This document shows positions 16,889 through 24,557 of a stretch of 64,000 nt of DNA, piece by piece. The notes under the pieces are model-generated. The model was not told the origin of the DNA. It was given only the letters and a program-made list of their open reading frames with translations, and did not search any database. Where the stretch lies: positions 1,798,001 to 1,862,000 of the forward strand of contig JACKOB010000002.1 in NCBI GenBank assembly GCA_024234575.1. Reading direction: 5' to 3'. The translations under genes and the position numbers were made by a program. Within the stretch, counting starts at the first letter, position 1. Every line of letters starts with the position of its first letter. Origin of the DNA: Hahellaceae bacterium. GTDB taxonomy: Bacteria > Pseudomonadota > Gammaproteobacteria > Pseudomonadales > Oleiphilaceae.

Positions 16889-17962
16889 TTAACCTCCCGC
16901 TCTGCTGCGGTACTTTAGGATGAAGAAAAAGAAAAAACTGCCCAACGCAGAGGTAACTATGCCGATAGGGAGTACCTGATTGTGTAGCAGTGTGCGGGCG
17001 AGTACATCGACCCATACCATAAAACTGCCGCCTAAAAACAGGCTCATAAACAGTACCCGGTGCATCGACGTGCCGATCAGAAATCGTGCGATATGGGGAA
17101 TCATCAAGCCAACAAAACCAATACCACCAACGTGCGCGACTAAAACGGCGGTAACGGCGGCGCAGACAATCAGCATCGACAGCCTAAACCGGTTAACGGG
17201 AATACCCAGTGTATGGGCGCATTCTTCGCCAGCCTGTAGCGCCGCAAACCAGCGCCTGAATACGATAAAAATACCCGTTCCCAAGGTGACGGCCAGCGCG
17301 GGCATCCATAGCTCGGCCCATTGACTGTTAGAAAAGCTTCCCATCATCCAGAACAACAGTGTTGCTGCCGTGTCTGGCTCGGAATAATAGAGAATCAGGC
17401 TGGTGAACGAACTAAGCATAAATGACACCGCCACCCCCGCCAGAAGCAGTCGCTCTACTTGTACCGCCGAGCGCCCGGCGAGGGTTAACATTAATAGCAC
17501 CGAAAAGGCCCCGCCGATTAACGCGCCCAATGTCACACTGACCACTGCAGACGAAACCACCGCCATGACAATAACCGCCCCCAACGACGCCCCGGAGGAG
17601 ATGCCAAACAGGTAGGGGTCGGCCAGCGGGTTGCGAGTAACCGCCTGCAGCACTGCGCCGGTAATGGCCAGTCCGGCGCCAGTCAGCAATGCCATTAAGA
17701 CTCTGGGCAGCCGGATTTCCCAAATGATTTTGTGTGCCACAGATGAGACGGCGCAATCGTCGCCTTGTTGATTACACAAGAACAGGCTGTTAAAGACTTC
17801 GGCGAATGAAACGCTAATGCTGCCGATTCCTGTGGCGACCAACACCGTTACCAGCAAGAGAAACACCGACAACAGCAACACGAACAGCGGTTGCTGAACA
17901 AATCCTGTAAAACGCTGAAGGCTGCCAGATTGACGATGGGAGCTAAGTCTTTTGGACGTCAT
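16889..17962 (-). CDS. btuC: Vitamin B12 ABC transporter permease (FecCD family)
   Basis: This is the inner-membrane channel of the B12 importer. The 357-residue protein begins with a cytoplasmic segment, then about ten helices. FecCD family marks are EIRLPRVLMALLTGAGLAITG near residue 87, NPLADPYLFGISSGASLGAV, and the coupling GGIGFVGLMIPHIAR near residue 280. BtuC and siderophore permeases are hard to tell apart; the riboswitch operon supports B12. It overlaps btuD by four bases. Confidence 0.9.
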   Translation of the reverse strand: MTSKRLSSHRQSGSLQRFTGFVQQPLFVLLLSVFLLLVTVLVATGIGSISVSFAEVFNSLFLCNQQGDDCAVSSVAHKIIWEIRLPRVLMALLTGAGLAITGAVLQAVTRNPLADPYLFGISSGASLGAVIVMAVVSSAVVSVTLGALIGGAFSVLLMLTLAGRSAVQVERLLLAGVAVSFMLSSFTSLILYYSEPDTAATLLFWMMGSFSNSQWAELWMPALAVTLGTGIFIVFRRWFAALQAGEECAHTLGIPVNRFRLSMLIVCAAVTAVLVAHVGGIGFVGLMIPHIARFLIGTSMHRVLFMSLFLGGSFMVWVDVLARTLLHNQVLPIGIVTSALGSFFFFFILKYRSRAGG

Positions 17963-18777
17963 CGGGATCTGTGGCCTCCAAAGTCAAAGGTGATTCTTGG
18001 GCCATTGCCAAAAGGGTGCGGGTCTACCTGTGCGTTTACAGCAAACACGCGGGCTAAAATTTCTTCGGTTAATACGTCCTGGCTACTACCATCAGCGACG
18101 ATGGCTCCGCGGTCTATGAGTAATAATCGATCACAAAAAGCGGCCGCCAGATTCAGATCATGAATACTCACCACGACGGTAATCTTCATGGCGCGAGCCA
18201 GCTCTAATACCTCAATCTGGTGATGCACATCAAGGTGGTTGGTCGGCTCATCCATCAATAAAACAGACGGCTGCTGAACAATTGCCCGGGCGATCATGGC
18301 GCGTTGCTTCTCACCGCCAGACAGCGAGTTAAATGGCTGATCCAGCAGTTGCGCAACATCGACTTTGTGGGCGGCTTTGGTGACCTGATCGTGATCCTCT
18401 TGCGTATCAAAAGCCAATAATGACTTGTGAGGGGTCAGCCCCATTGAGATCACATCCCGAACACTTAGATCAAACTGGGCCGGGGACTCTTGCTGAACAA
18501 CGGCAATCTGCCGCGCCAATGCCCGTCGCGAGTATGTCTCGATGGGCCTGCCTGAAAACTGAATGGTTCCCATGCTGGGAATGGTTTTTCGATACAGACA
18601 GCGCAACAGCGATGATTTACCCGCACCATTGGGGCCAATCAGTCCAACAAACTCGCCTGGCTCGATGCGAAAGCAGAGGTTGTCGAGAATCACCTTGCTT
18701 TTCATCTGCCAGGAAAGTTTTTCCACCCACAAAGCGGGTGGATTGTTTGGGGTAGTGCTGGACAAATTACGCCTCAA
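17959..18777 (-). CDS. btuD: Vitamin B12 ABC transporter ATPase
   Basis: This is the ATP-hydrolysing subunit of the importer. The 272-residue protein has Walker A GPNGAGKSS near residue 48, the signature LSGGEKQR near residue 153, Walker B LLMDEPTNHLD near residue 175 and the switch His in VVSIHDLN. It starts with an ATG at 18777; the 53-base gap to the lipoprotein gene upstream has no terminator, so it is probably part of the same transcript. Confidence 0.9.
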   Translation of the reverse strand: MRRNLSSTTPNNPPALWVEKLSWQMKSKVILDNLCFRIEPGEFVGLIGPNGAGKSSLLRCLYRKTIPSMGTIQFSGRPIETYSRRALARQIAVVQQESPAQFDLSVRDVISMGLTPHKSLLAFDTQEDHDQVTKAAHKVDVAQLLDQPFNSLSGGEKQRAMIARAIVQQPSVLLMDEPTNHLDVHHQIEVLELARAMKITVVVSIHDLNLAAAFCDRLLLIDRGAIVADGSSQDVLTEEILARVFAVNAQVDPHPFGNGPRITFDFGGHRSR

Positions 18778-18830
18778 TCATGGTGTTTACATACATGTGC
18801 TGAATATTCTGCCGGTAACTATTTTGGTTA

Positions 18831-20024
18831 TTAATTTCGTCGGCCAAATACAATCTGAACCGGGTCTTTAAGTAAGCTCAGTTCAGCTTCTGTTACGCCT
18901 GATGTCGTGTTAATTACCTGAATGACGGGGTCATTGACACCAAAGCTGTATCCCAGACCAACCCAAAGACGATCGTTTTCGTCAAGCGCCAGGGCTTTAA
19001 TACTGCGGGCTTCAATACCGGCAAATGCCGTTGCGGACACCTGTCGCGTTGTCAGGTCTAACCTGTAGAGTGTTTCGTTGCCCCAGGAGGCGTAACCTCT
19101 GAATACCAGTGCATTGGCAGATATCACTTCCAGACCAACGATCTGTCCATATGGATGGCTCTGCTCATCGCCATCATCAAGAATCAGCGTGCGAGAGAAG
19201 TTGCTGGTGCTAACGGTTTCGATACCGCCGGTGTATTCACTAGGATAAAACCGCCCCGCGCCGGTGATGAAAAGTTTGCCATCACGGTAATCAAGATCGT
19301 ACGGGTTTTTTACTGACAGCGGCACACCGGCTAAATTGCCACCTTTGCCGGTGGTGATTTCGGTGTCTGTGTTGGTGTCAATCACCACCAGCCAGGCTTG
19401 TCCAGGCACATAGCCGTTCGCGGTATCCATGGCTTGTAAAGTGACATAGAGCTTGCCGTCAACCAAAACGGCAGCGTTCATTTCTGGTTTGCCATCGGTG
19501 CTGTCATAGGCGGAGAGGTCGATCTCTCCGATTTTAAAATTGGCTTCGTCGCTGGCCAGTACTGAAGGGTTCACGATCCACATCTTGGCTGCACCATAAC
19601 GCAATACATAGGCCTTGGTGTCGCTGACAAATACCATGCTGTAAGGGTTGGCACCGCTGCTGCCTTCATCATTTACCGAAAACTGCCATTCGGGCACGCC
19701 GGGGTTGTCGAAGCTGTATTTGGTGATGTTATCCTGGTTATAACGGCCGATGCGGTAAAAGTAATCGCCATGGGTAGCCACTTGGATATCCGATGAATCG
19801 GTGGTGGCGTAGCCGTTGATAATATCATTGGCGTTACTGCTTTCTGCCACACTGATGCTGCTTGACCCATAGTCACCAGCCACGGCCGCGACGACAGCAA
19901 CTTCGGTGTCGTTGACAGTTACTGATCCTAATGGACTAGATGAACCGCTGCCGCCACAGCCAACCAAAGAAAACAGGGGCAGGCTTAAGGCGCTAATGAG
20001 AGCTGTTTTTTTCATAGATATCAT
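18831..20024 (-). CDS. Beta-propeller-like surface lipoprotein, candidate cobalamin binder (BtuG-like)
   Basis: The 397-residue protein has a lipoprotein signal ending in SLVGC (Cys near residue 23), then a Gly/Ser-rich linker and repeated beta-strand units of the YncE/propeller sort (for example YSMVFVSDTKAYVLRYG, AAVLVDGKLYVTLQ, YDLDYRDGKLFITG, KALALDENDRLWVGLG). It lies between btuB and btuD in a riboswitch-controlled operon. In Bacteroidetes, BtuG is a propeller lipoprotein that sits on BtuB and binds B12 very tightly; a matching role here is inference. The ATG at 20024 has GGAG seven bases upstream; a longer in-frame reading lacks a ribosome site and would break the lipobox logic. Confidence 0.78.
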   Translation of the reverse strand: MISMKKTALISALSLPLFSLVGCGGSGSSSPLGSVTVNDTEVAVVAAVAGDYGSSSISVAESSNANDIINGYATTDSSDIQVATHGDYFYRIGRYNQDNITKYSFDNPGVPEWQFSVNDEGSSGANPYSMVFVSDTKAYVLRYGAAKMWIVNPSVLASDEANFKIGEIDLSAYDSTDGKPEMNAAVLVDGKLYVTLQAMDTANGYVPGQAWLVVIDTNTDTEITTGKGGNLAGVPLSVKNPYDLDYRDGKLFITGAGRFYPSEYTGGIETVSTSNFSRTLILDDGDEQSHPYGQIVGLEVISANALVFRGYASWGNETLYRLDLTTRQVSATAFAGIEARSIKALALDENDRLWVGLGYSFGVNDPVIQVINTTSGVTEAELSLLKDPVQIVFGRRN

Positions 20025-20046
20025 AGGTGTTCTCCGGTGGTGATGT

Positions 20047-22089
20047 TTAAAATGCTTGCGCCAGGGATATGAAAAAGTTTCTCCCTGGCGACGGGTAACC
20101 ATTAAATGCTTCGAATGCTTCATCGGTCAGGTTATTCGCTTCCAGTGTCACGGTGGTGCCTGCGTAATAGTCGAGATGCCATTGCAAGGTGGCATTCAAA
20201 AGATCTTTATCGGGTATCGCTCGGGCTTCAGCGCTGTCGTAGTAGCCGCCACTTTCGTGAGCGTATTCAAACTCTAAGGTGTAATTTTGGTAGTTGCTGA
20301 TGGCCGAGAGACTGTAGGCTTGCTGGTAATGACCGGCTAATTGTTTGCCATGCTGATCCGGGTTGTCGGAGGTGTTTTCTGTGTTCTGAAGTGTGGCTTT
20401 GCCATCCAACGTCAACCAGTCATTGATGGCGTAGACAAAATCAAACTCTGCGCCATAAATTAATGCTTTGCTGATGTTTTCGAAGCGGCCTACTCCGCGA
20501 GAGTCATAGGTGGCCACAATGGCATCGTCCAGCCAACGGTAAAATAAAGCACTGTTCAACACCCAGTCAGCACGTGTTACCGCGACGCCAGCATCGAGAT
20601 TAATGGCTTTTTCTTCAACTAATTCGGGGTTACCGATAAATAATCCCCGGTCGCCAAATTTTTCAGACAATCTCGGTACGCGAATGCCCTTAGACAAGTT
20701 ACTTTTAAAAGTTAACTCCGGGTTCATATCCCAGCGAAAGCCGCTGTGCCATGACAAATAGGTTTCACGGTCATCGACATTGGGCTTCGACTCGGTAGAG
20801 GGGAGTTCACCTTCGTCATGGATATGTTGCAGTCGGATACCTACTTGCAACAGTGAATCGTTACTCCACAAAGTTACATCATCCTGAAGCCCCAAAAGCG
20901 CAGACTGCCGCTGGAAACTCTGCGTCTCGTTGGTGCCCAACAGTTGTTGATTGCGGTAATCATCCTGTTTTAGTTCAAGTGATGCCGCGAGGAGGTGTTC
21001 GCCGACCAGTTGATTGCCGTTCAAAGACGCACCAACGGCGTCGGTGTTGGCCTTCTCATTCTGTTTGCCAATACCAATGCGCCCTTGTTCATCATAAAAG
21101 TGCTCTTCACTTTGCGCGTAAAAAACGGATGTGGCGTAGCTGCCCTCTCGCCAGTGTTGGTCTGCGAACTGAAGTTGAATTTGCGTGAGCACCGTGTCGA
21201 GTTTACTGGTTGTGTCGGCAGAGTTAAAAACATCAGGAATTTGTTGGTCTTTGCTGTGATGCTGAGCGCGTAATTGCAGGCTTTGATCATTATCGAGACT
21301 GTAATCAAAAGAAAGCAGGGCATTTGCCATTTCGGTGGCATTGTTATGGCGTTTTTCTACGCTGTCATCATTGGGGTTGAATTCGGTCTGGTTGTCGTTG
21401 GTAAACTCGAAGTCATTGTCGCTGGCCTGGTAGCCCACAGAACCTGCAACCCTGAGTTTTCCAAATTGCTGGCTAAGTGCTGCATCGGTTTTCTTGCTAT
21501 TGAAAGACCCACCACCTACTACAATTTCGCCACTTGCCTGCTCATTCACACTGCCAGAAGCTGATGGCGTTTTACGGGTTTTAATGTTGATGGCACCGCC
21601 AATGTTGGAGCTGCCCAATTGTATAGGGGCGGCGCCCCGATAGATTTCGACCGACTCAACCTGTCCCAGTGAAATACGGCTAAGATCTACGGTACCACTG
21701 ACGACATTGTTTAACAGTACGCCATCCAAAAACACATTCACTTGCTGGGAAGATGAGCCGCGTAACGAAACTGTAGAAAAAGAGCCCAGACCGCCGGTCT
21801 CTCTCACCTGAATTCCCGGTTCGCTCTTGAGGATGTCGGCTACAGTTGAAAGTGTACCGGCGAATTCTTCACGTTTAATCACCGAGACGAATCCAGGCTG
21901 CGTGGCCAGGTCTACTTCATTGGCGGCAACCAGTTCCCCATAGACGGTCATGTCAGGCAAAGCAGTAATGTGTTCATCGGCCCAAGACAAGGTCGCACCG
22001 AACCCTGCGCAAAGGCCCAGCAATAGTTGCCGTACCCGATGGTGGAATACCTGAGGTTGGGATAAACCGCACTTTACAACGTTTTTCAA
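20047..22089 (-). CDS. btuB: TonB-dependent cobalamin receptor BtuB
   Basis: BtuB moves B12 across the outer membrane using TonB energy. The 680-residue protein has a signal peptide ending ATLSWA, a TonB-box-like DMTVYGE just after it, a plug domain (about 60-170, with GIQVRETGGLGSFSTVSLRG) and a 22-strand barrel ending in the terminal aromatic GRNFFISLAQAF. The frame has no good ATG: TTG at 22089 gives a normal signal peptide but poor ribosome site, and other starts (ATG 22200, TTG 22227) would add odd N-terminal sequence. The gene is first in the operon after the riboswitch; the lipoprotein gene starts 22 bases after its stop. Confidence 0.9.
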   Translation of the reverse strand: MKNVVKCGLSQPQVFHHRVRQLLLGLCAGFGATLSWADEHITALPDMTVYGELVAANEVDLATQPGFVSVIKREEFAGTLSTVADILKSEPGIQVRETGGLGSFSTVSLRGSSSQQVNVFLDGVLLNNVVSGTVDLSRISLGQVESVEIYRGAAPIQLGSSNIGGAINIKTRKTPSASGSVNEQASGEIVVGGGSFNSKKTDAALSQQFGKLRVAGSVGYQASDNDFEFTNDNQTEFNPNDDSVEKRHNNATEMANALLSFDYSLDNDQSLQLRAQHHSKDQQIPDVFNSADTTSKLDTVLTQIQLQFADQHWREGSYATSVFYAQSEEHFYDEQGRIGIGKQNEKANTDAVGASLNGNQLVGEHLLAASLELKQDDYRNQQLLGTNETQSFQRQSALLGLQDDVTLWSNDSLLQVGIRLQHIHDEGELPSTESKPNVDDRETYLSWHSGFRWDMNPELTFKSNLSKGIRVPRLSEKFGDRGLFIGNPELVEEKAINLDAGVAVTRADWVLNSALFYRWLDDAIVATYDSRGVGRFENISKALIYGAEFDFVYAINDWLTLDGKATLQNTENTSDNPDQHGKQLAGHYQQAYSLSAISNYQNYTLEFEYAHESGGYYDSAEARAIPDKDLLNATLQWHLDYYAGTTVTLEANNLTDEAFEAFNGYPSPGRNFFISLAQAF

Positions 22090-22254
22090 GAGACAGTCCC
22101 GCCAATGGCATAGTAGAAGCCTGACGGATTGCAGACGAAAAAGGGGGAAACCAAGGAAGGGGCAGGTGTAAATTGAAAATATCAGCCATTTTCCCTGCAT
22201 CGCCCACCGCAATGCAATCACGATCAAACTTCATAAAAGAAGTTAATCTGGGGG

Positions 22255-22520
22255 AGTTAGGCCGGTCTCCGGACTGATAAGCCGATGCTTGCCACCAAAT
22301 AAATGCGGGTACATCTACAATCAGCGCCTTCCCATCGGGACAACTCCAGACTGTTGTTCAGGTCTGTAGCGAGTTGTCTCAAGCTGTTTCTTCGACAGTG
22401 GCTTGTGCTGAAAGTTTGTTAGCTTAATTACCGTTGCGGGGGCAGTGCTGGACTAGGCCTAAAGGCCGCACCAGCTTCACGTTTCGTTCACTTATGGTTG
22501 GTAACCCTGCCTCAAAAATG
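22255..22520 (-). promoter_or_regulatory. Cobalamin riboswitch
   Basis: On the minus strand the leader contains the standard elements in order: GTGAAGCTGGTG with its pairing GCAC, the core GCACTGCCCCCGCAACGGTA, AAGCCACTG near the middle, and the B12 box AGTCCGGAGACCGGCC at about 22260-22275. Adenosylcobalamin binding should switch off the btuB-to-btuF operon. After the B12 box there is only a short AACTTC/GAAGTT hairpin with an ATG in its loop, and no T-run, so control is more likely at translation than by termination. Confidence 0.95.
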
Positions 22521-22571
22521 TTACTGAGCAGAAAAAAGTGAACACCCAACACCCTAAATTAGTTGGCCGCA

Positions 22572-22600
22572 AGGGTATAGAGGTTGAGGTTTTGTGTCAA
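22572..22600 (-). promoter_or_regulatory. Sigma70 promoter candidate for the B12 operon
   Basis: A perfect TTGACA (-35) at 22600-22595 and, 17 bases on, TACCCT (-10, three of six). The predicted start is near 22565, about 45 bases ahead of the riboswitch core. The weak -10 lowers confidence. Confidence 0.45.
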
Positions 22601-22635
22601 TTGAAGAATGAAATGGTCGCCTGGTAAATACGCAG

Positions 22636-23547
22636 TTAGCCTGCATTTTCAGCTAGTTGTGCCTCGTTGAGTGCTGGCCATAGCTGCGCCATGGTGGCTA
22701 TCAATGCTTTTAGCGCTGGTTCTTGTACCCGTTGGGATTTAAGGGCGAGGCTAAGCGGTAGGGTGGGTGATTTACCTTGCCAGCGTTTTCCCCAGCCCTC
22801 TTGTTCGGCGCGAGTGGCGTCATCGGCCCGCAGCAATGCGATTCCGTGACCAAACTTTATAAACTCTCTAATTGCCTCTTCAGTGTCCACCAGTGCTACC
22901 TTTGCGATTTCGGTATGTCTTTCTGCCAGTAACTGTTGCATCAGTTGAAAGAATGGGCAGCGCTCTGTGGTGTATATCCAGGGTTGTTGTGCCAGCTCAT
23001 GAAGTGGTAAAAGAGGAACCTCATCGTCCCATTCGGCGGGGATAATGATGGCGGTTTCCACTTCTTTTAAAAGGTTCTTTTGGATGTTGGCATAGTCGCA
23101 AGGACCAAAATAGAAGCCTGCGTCTAATTGGCCTTTGCGAACGTCGAGCAGAATGTCTGGCGACATGCCGTGCACAAGCGATAGCTGAATACCGGGGTGG
23201 GCTTCTTTCATCAGGCTAACCAGTTGCGGTAGTTTTAAAAAAGAAAAGTCGGAGTTTACACCAATGCGAATTTCACCAATTACTTCGCCTTTCATGGATT
23301 TGGCCTTGGACATCATTTGTTCTGCCGCCCGCAATGTAGCCTGGGCTTGCACCAGTAGTTGTTTGCCCGCTGAGGTCAGATTCATGCCTTTTGGGGTGCG
23401 ATCAAACAGGACGACCCCAAGAGAATCTTCCAGCGCTCTCAGTTGGGCGCTAACGGCAGGCTGACTGGTAAACAATCGCTCTGCTGCGCGGGTTAGATGT
23501 CCTTCCTCGGCGACGGTGACAAACAATTTTAGCTGTTGCAGTTCCAT
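22636..23547 (-). CDS. LysR-type transcriptional regulator
   Basis: This 303-residue regulator has the winged-helix N-terminal domain ELQQLKLFVTVAEEGHLTRAA (residues 2-22) with recognition helix TSQPAVSAQLRALE, and a periplasmic-binding-like effector domain from about residue 90. The ATG at 23547 is preceded by AGGAGG at ideal spacing; a longer in-frame start is rejected. It is divergent from the DUF1127 gene, which is a likely target by the usual LysR rule. The effector is unknown. Confidence 0.92.
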   Translation of the reverse strand: MELQQLKLFVTVAEEGHLTRAAERLFTSQPAVSAQLRALEDSLGVVLFDRTPKGMNLTSAGKQLLVQAQATLRAAEQMMSKAKSMKGEVIGEIRIGVNSDFSFLKLPQLVSLMKEAHPGIQLSLVHGMSPDILLDVRKGQLDAGFYFGPCDYANIQKNLLKEVETAIIIPAEWDDEVPLLPLHELAQQPWIYTTERCPFFQLMQQLLAERHTEIAKVALVDTEEAIREFIKFGHGIALLRADDATRAEQEGWGKRWQGKSPTLPLSLALKSQRVQEPALKALIATMAQLWPALNEAQLAENAG

Positions 23548-23703
23548 TTTTTGGCCTCCTTGATGAGAGCTTATTGAAGCATTTTTTAGTCTGATCGCGC
23601 CATCGCCATTCCAAATGACGTGCATCCAAATTCACGATTGGATGTTTTTACTGGTAAGTAATTAAATTGTTTCTGTCATCATTTAATCACCCGAGGGGGA
23701 TCT

Positions 23704-23952
23704 ATGGCCAGGGTAGTGAAAGCGTTTAGTTATTATCAGGTGATCAGTGAACTGCGATTGAGTTTTCAAAAGCGTGCCAAATCTTCGCTGATCAAGATGT
23801 GGCGACAGGTACGAAAAAGCTATGCACTGTGGCGTGCCAGACACAAACAAAGAGCGGCATTGAGTCAGTTGAGTGCTTATCAGCTAAAAGACATTGGCCT
23901 CAGCAGAAGTGATGCGCTAAATGAGCTGAGTAAACCATTTTGGAAAGAGTAA
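23704..23952 (+). CDS. DUF1127 small basic protein
   Basis: The 82-residue protein ends with the DUF1127 motif LSAYQLKDIGLSRSDALNEL (residues 56-75). The N-terminal half is rich in Arg, Lys and Gln. Small DUF1127 proteins act in RNA turnover and phosphate or nitrogen responses in some Alphaproteobacteria, but no role is established for this one. A GAGGGGG ribosome site precedes the ATG. It is divergently transcribed from the LysR gene with a 156-base shared control region. Confidence 0.87.
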   Translation: MARVVKAFSYYQVISELRLSFQKRAKSSLIKMWRQVRKSYALWRARHKQRAALSQLSAYQLKDIGLSRSDALNELSKPFWKE

Positions 23953-23982
23953 CTATTATCGTCATGCCGCTGTGAGTAGGCG

Positions 23983-24363
23983 TTATCCTACCTGCGGTGG
24001 TGTGGTTCTTGGTATCCACTCCCACCACTGTTGTTCACCGTCGGCTTTATTCTCTTTGGTTTGATACACATCCCAGGTGACCAAGTAATCGGGGTTGATG
24101 ATCTTGCTATTACCAACAGGGAATTCACCTTTTGGTGATATAAACCAACAAGACAAATCTGAGGGTAGAATAAATTCTGCTGTCGCTGCGCCATCGGCTT
24201 GTTTGGCTTGTCCTGCCAGAATTATCGTGATGCCTTGCTCTTTATCTACGCGCACGACTGTGCCGCCTAAGCATTTTTGCTCAAGTAGTTTGTCTTGAGC
24301 ATTGAAGTAAGACAGGCCAATCAGAACCGATTTATTCAGGCATTGAGAAATATCAGTCAGCAT
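23983..24363 (-). CDS. Conserved small protein of unknown function
   Basis: I do not recognise a domain in these 126 residues. The chain starts with CLNKSVLIGLSYFN, goes on to an acidic, strand-like part (GGTVVRVDKEQGITIIL) and ends in a Trp-rich WWEWIPRTTPP tail; there is no signal peptide or membrane segment. The shape recalls small gammaproteobacterial housekeeping unknowns. It follows the nitrate reductase electron-transfer gene by 194 bases, with a palindromic repeat between them, so it may be a separate unit. The ribosome site is weak. Confidence 0.68.
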   Translation of the reverse strand: MLTDISQCLNKSVLIGLSYFNAQDKLLEQKCLGGTVVRVDKEQGITIILAGQAKQADGAATAEFILPSDLSCWFISPKGEFPVGNSKIINPDYLVTWDVYQTKENKADGEQQWWEWIPRTTPPQVG

Positions 24364-24414
24364 TTTTGTGGCGCTCTATTACAGGTTTATATTCCGAATT
24401 TTCGGGGGGCTATC

Positions 24415-24512
24415 GGGCCTGCATGATTTTTTTGCACACGCTGTAAACCCATCCCTGGGCGCTCGACTGCCGCATCCCTGCGGCAGACGGTTCCAAAAAA
24501 TCATGCAAGCCC
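24415..24512. repeat. Palindromic intergenic repeat, copy A
   Basis: Outer arms 24415-24432 and 24495-24512 (GGGCctGCATGATTTTTT and its complement) enclose an inner 8-bp stem, CTGCCGCA/TGCGGCAG, at 24467-24486. The right half aligns without gaps to the copy at 35.66 kb (most of 76 positions identical), with the core CTGCCGCATCCCTG-GGCAGAC shared. Both arms carry T- or A-runs, so it may also stop transcription of the gene ending at 24558. Confidence 0.8.
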
Positions 24513-24557
24513 TTCACTGATAGTATCTACACTTAATGTTCTTAGTGTTTCTGCCAG

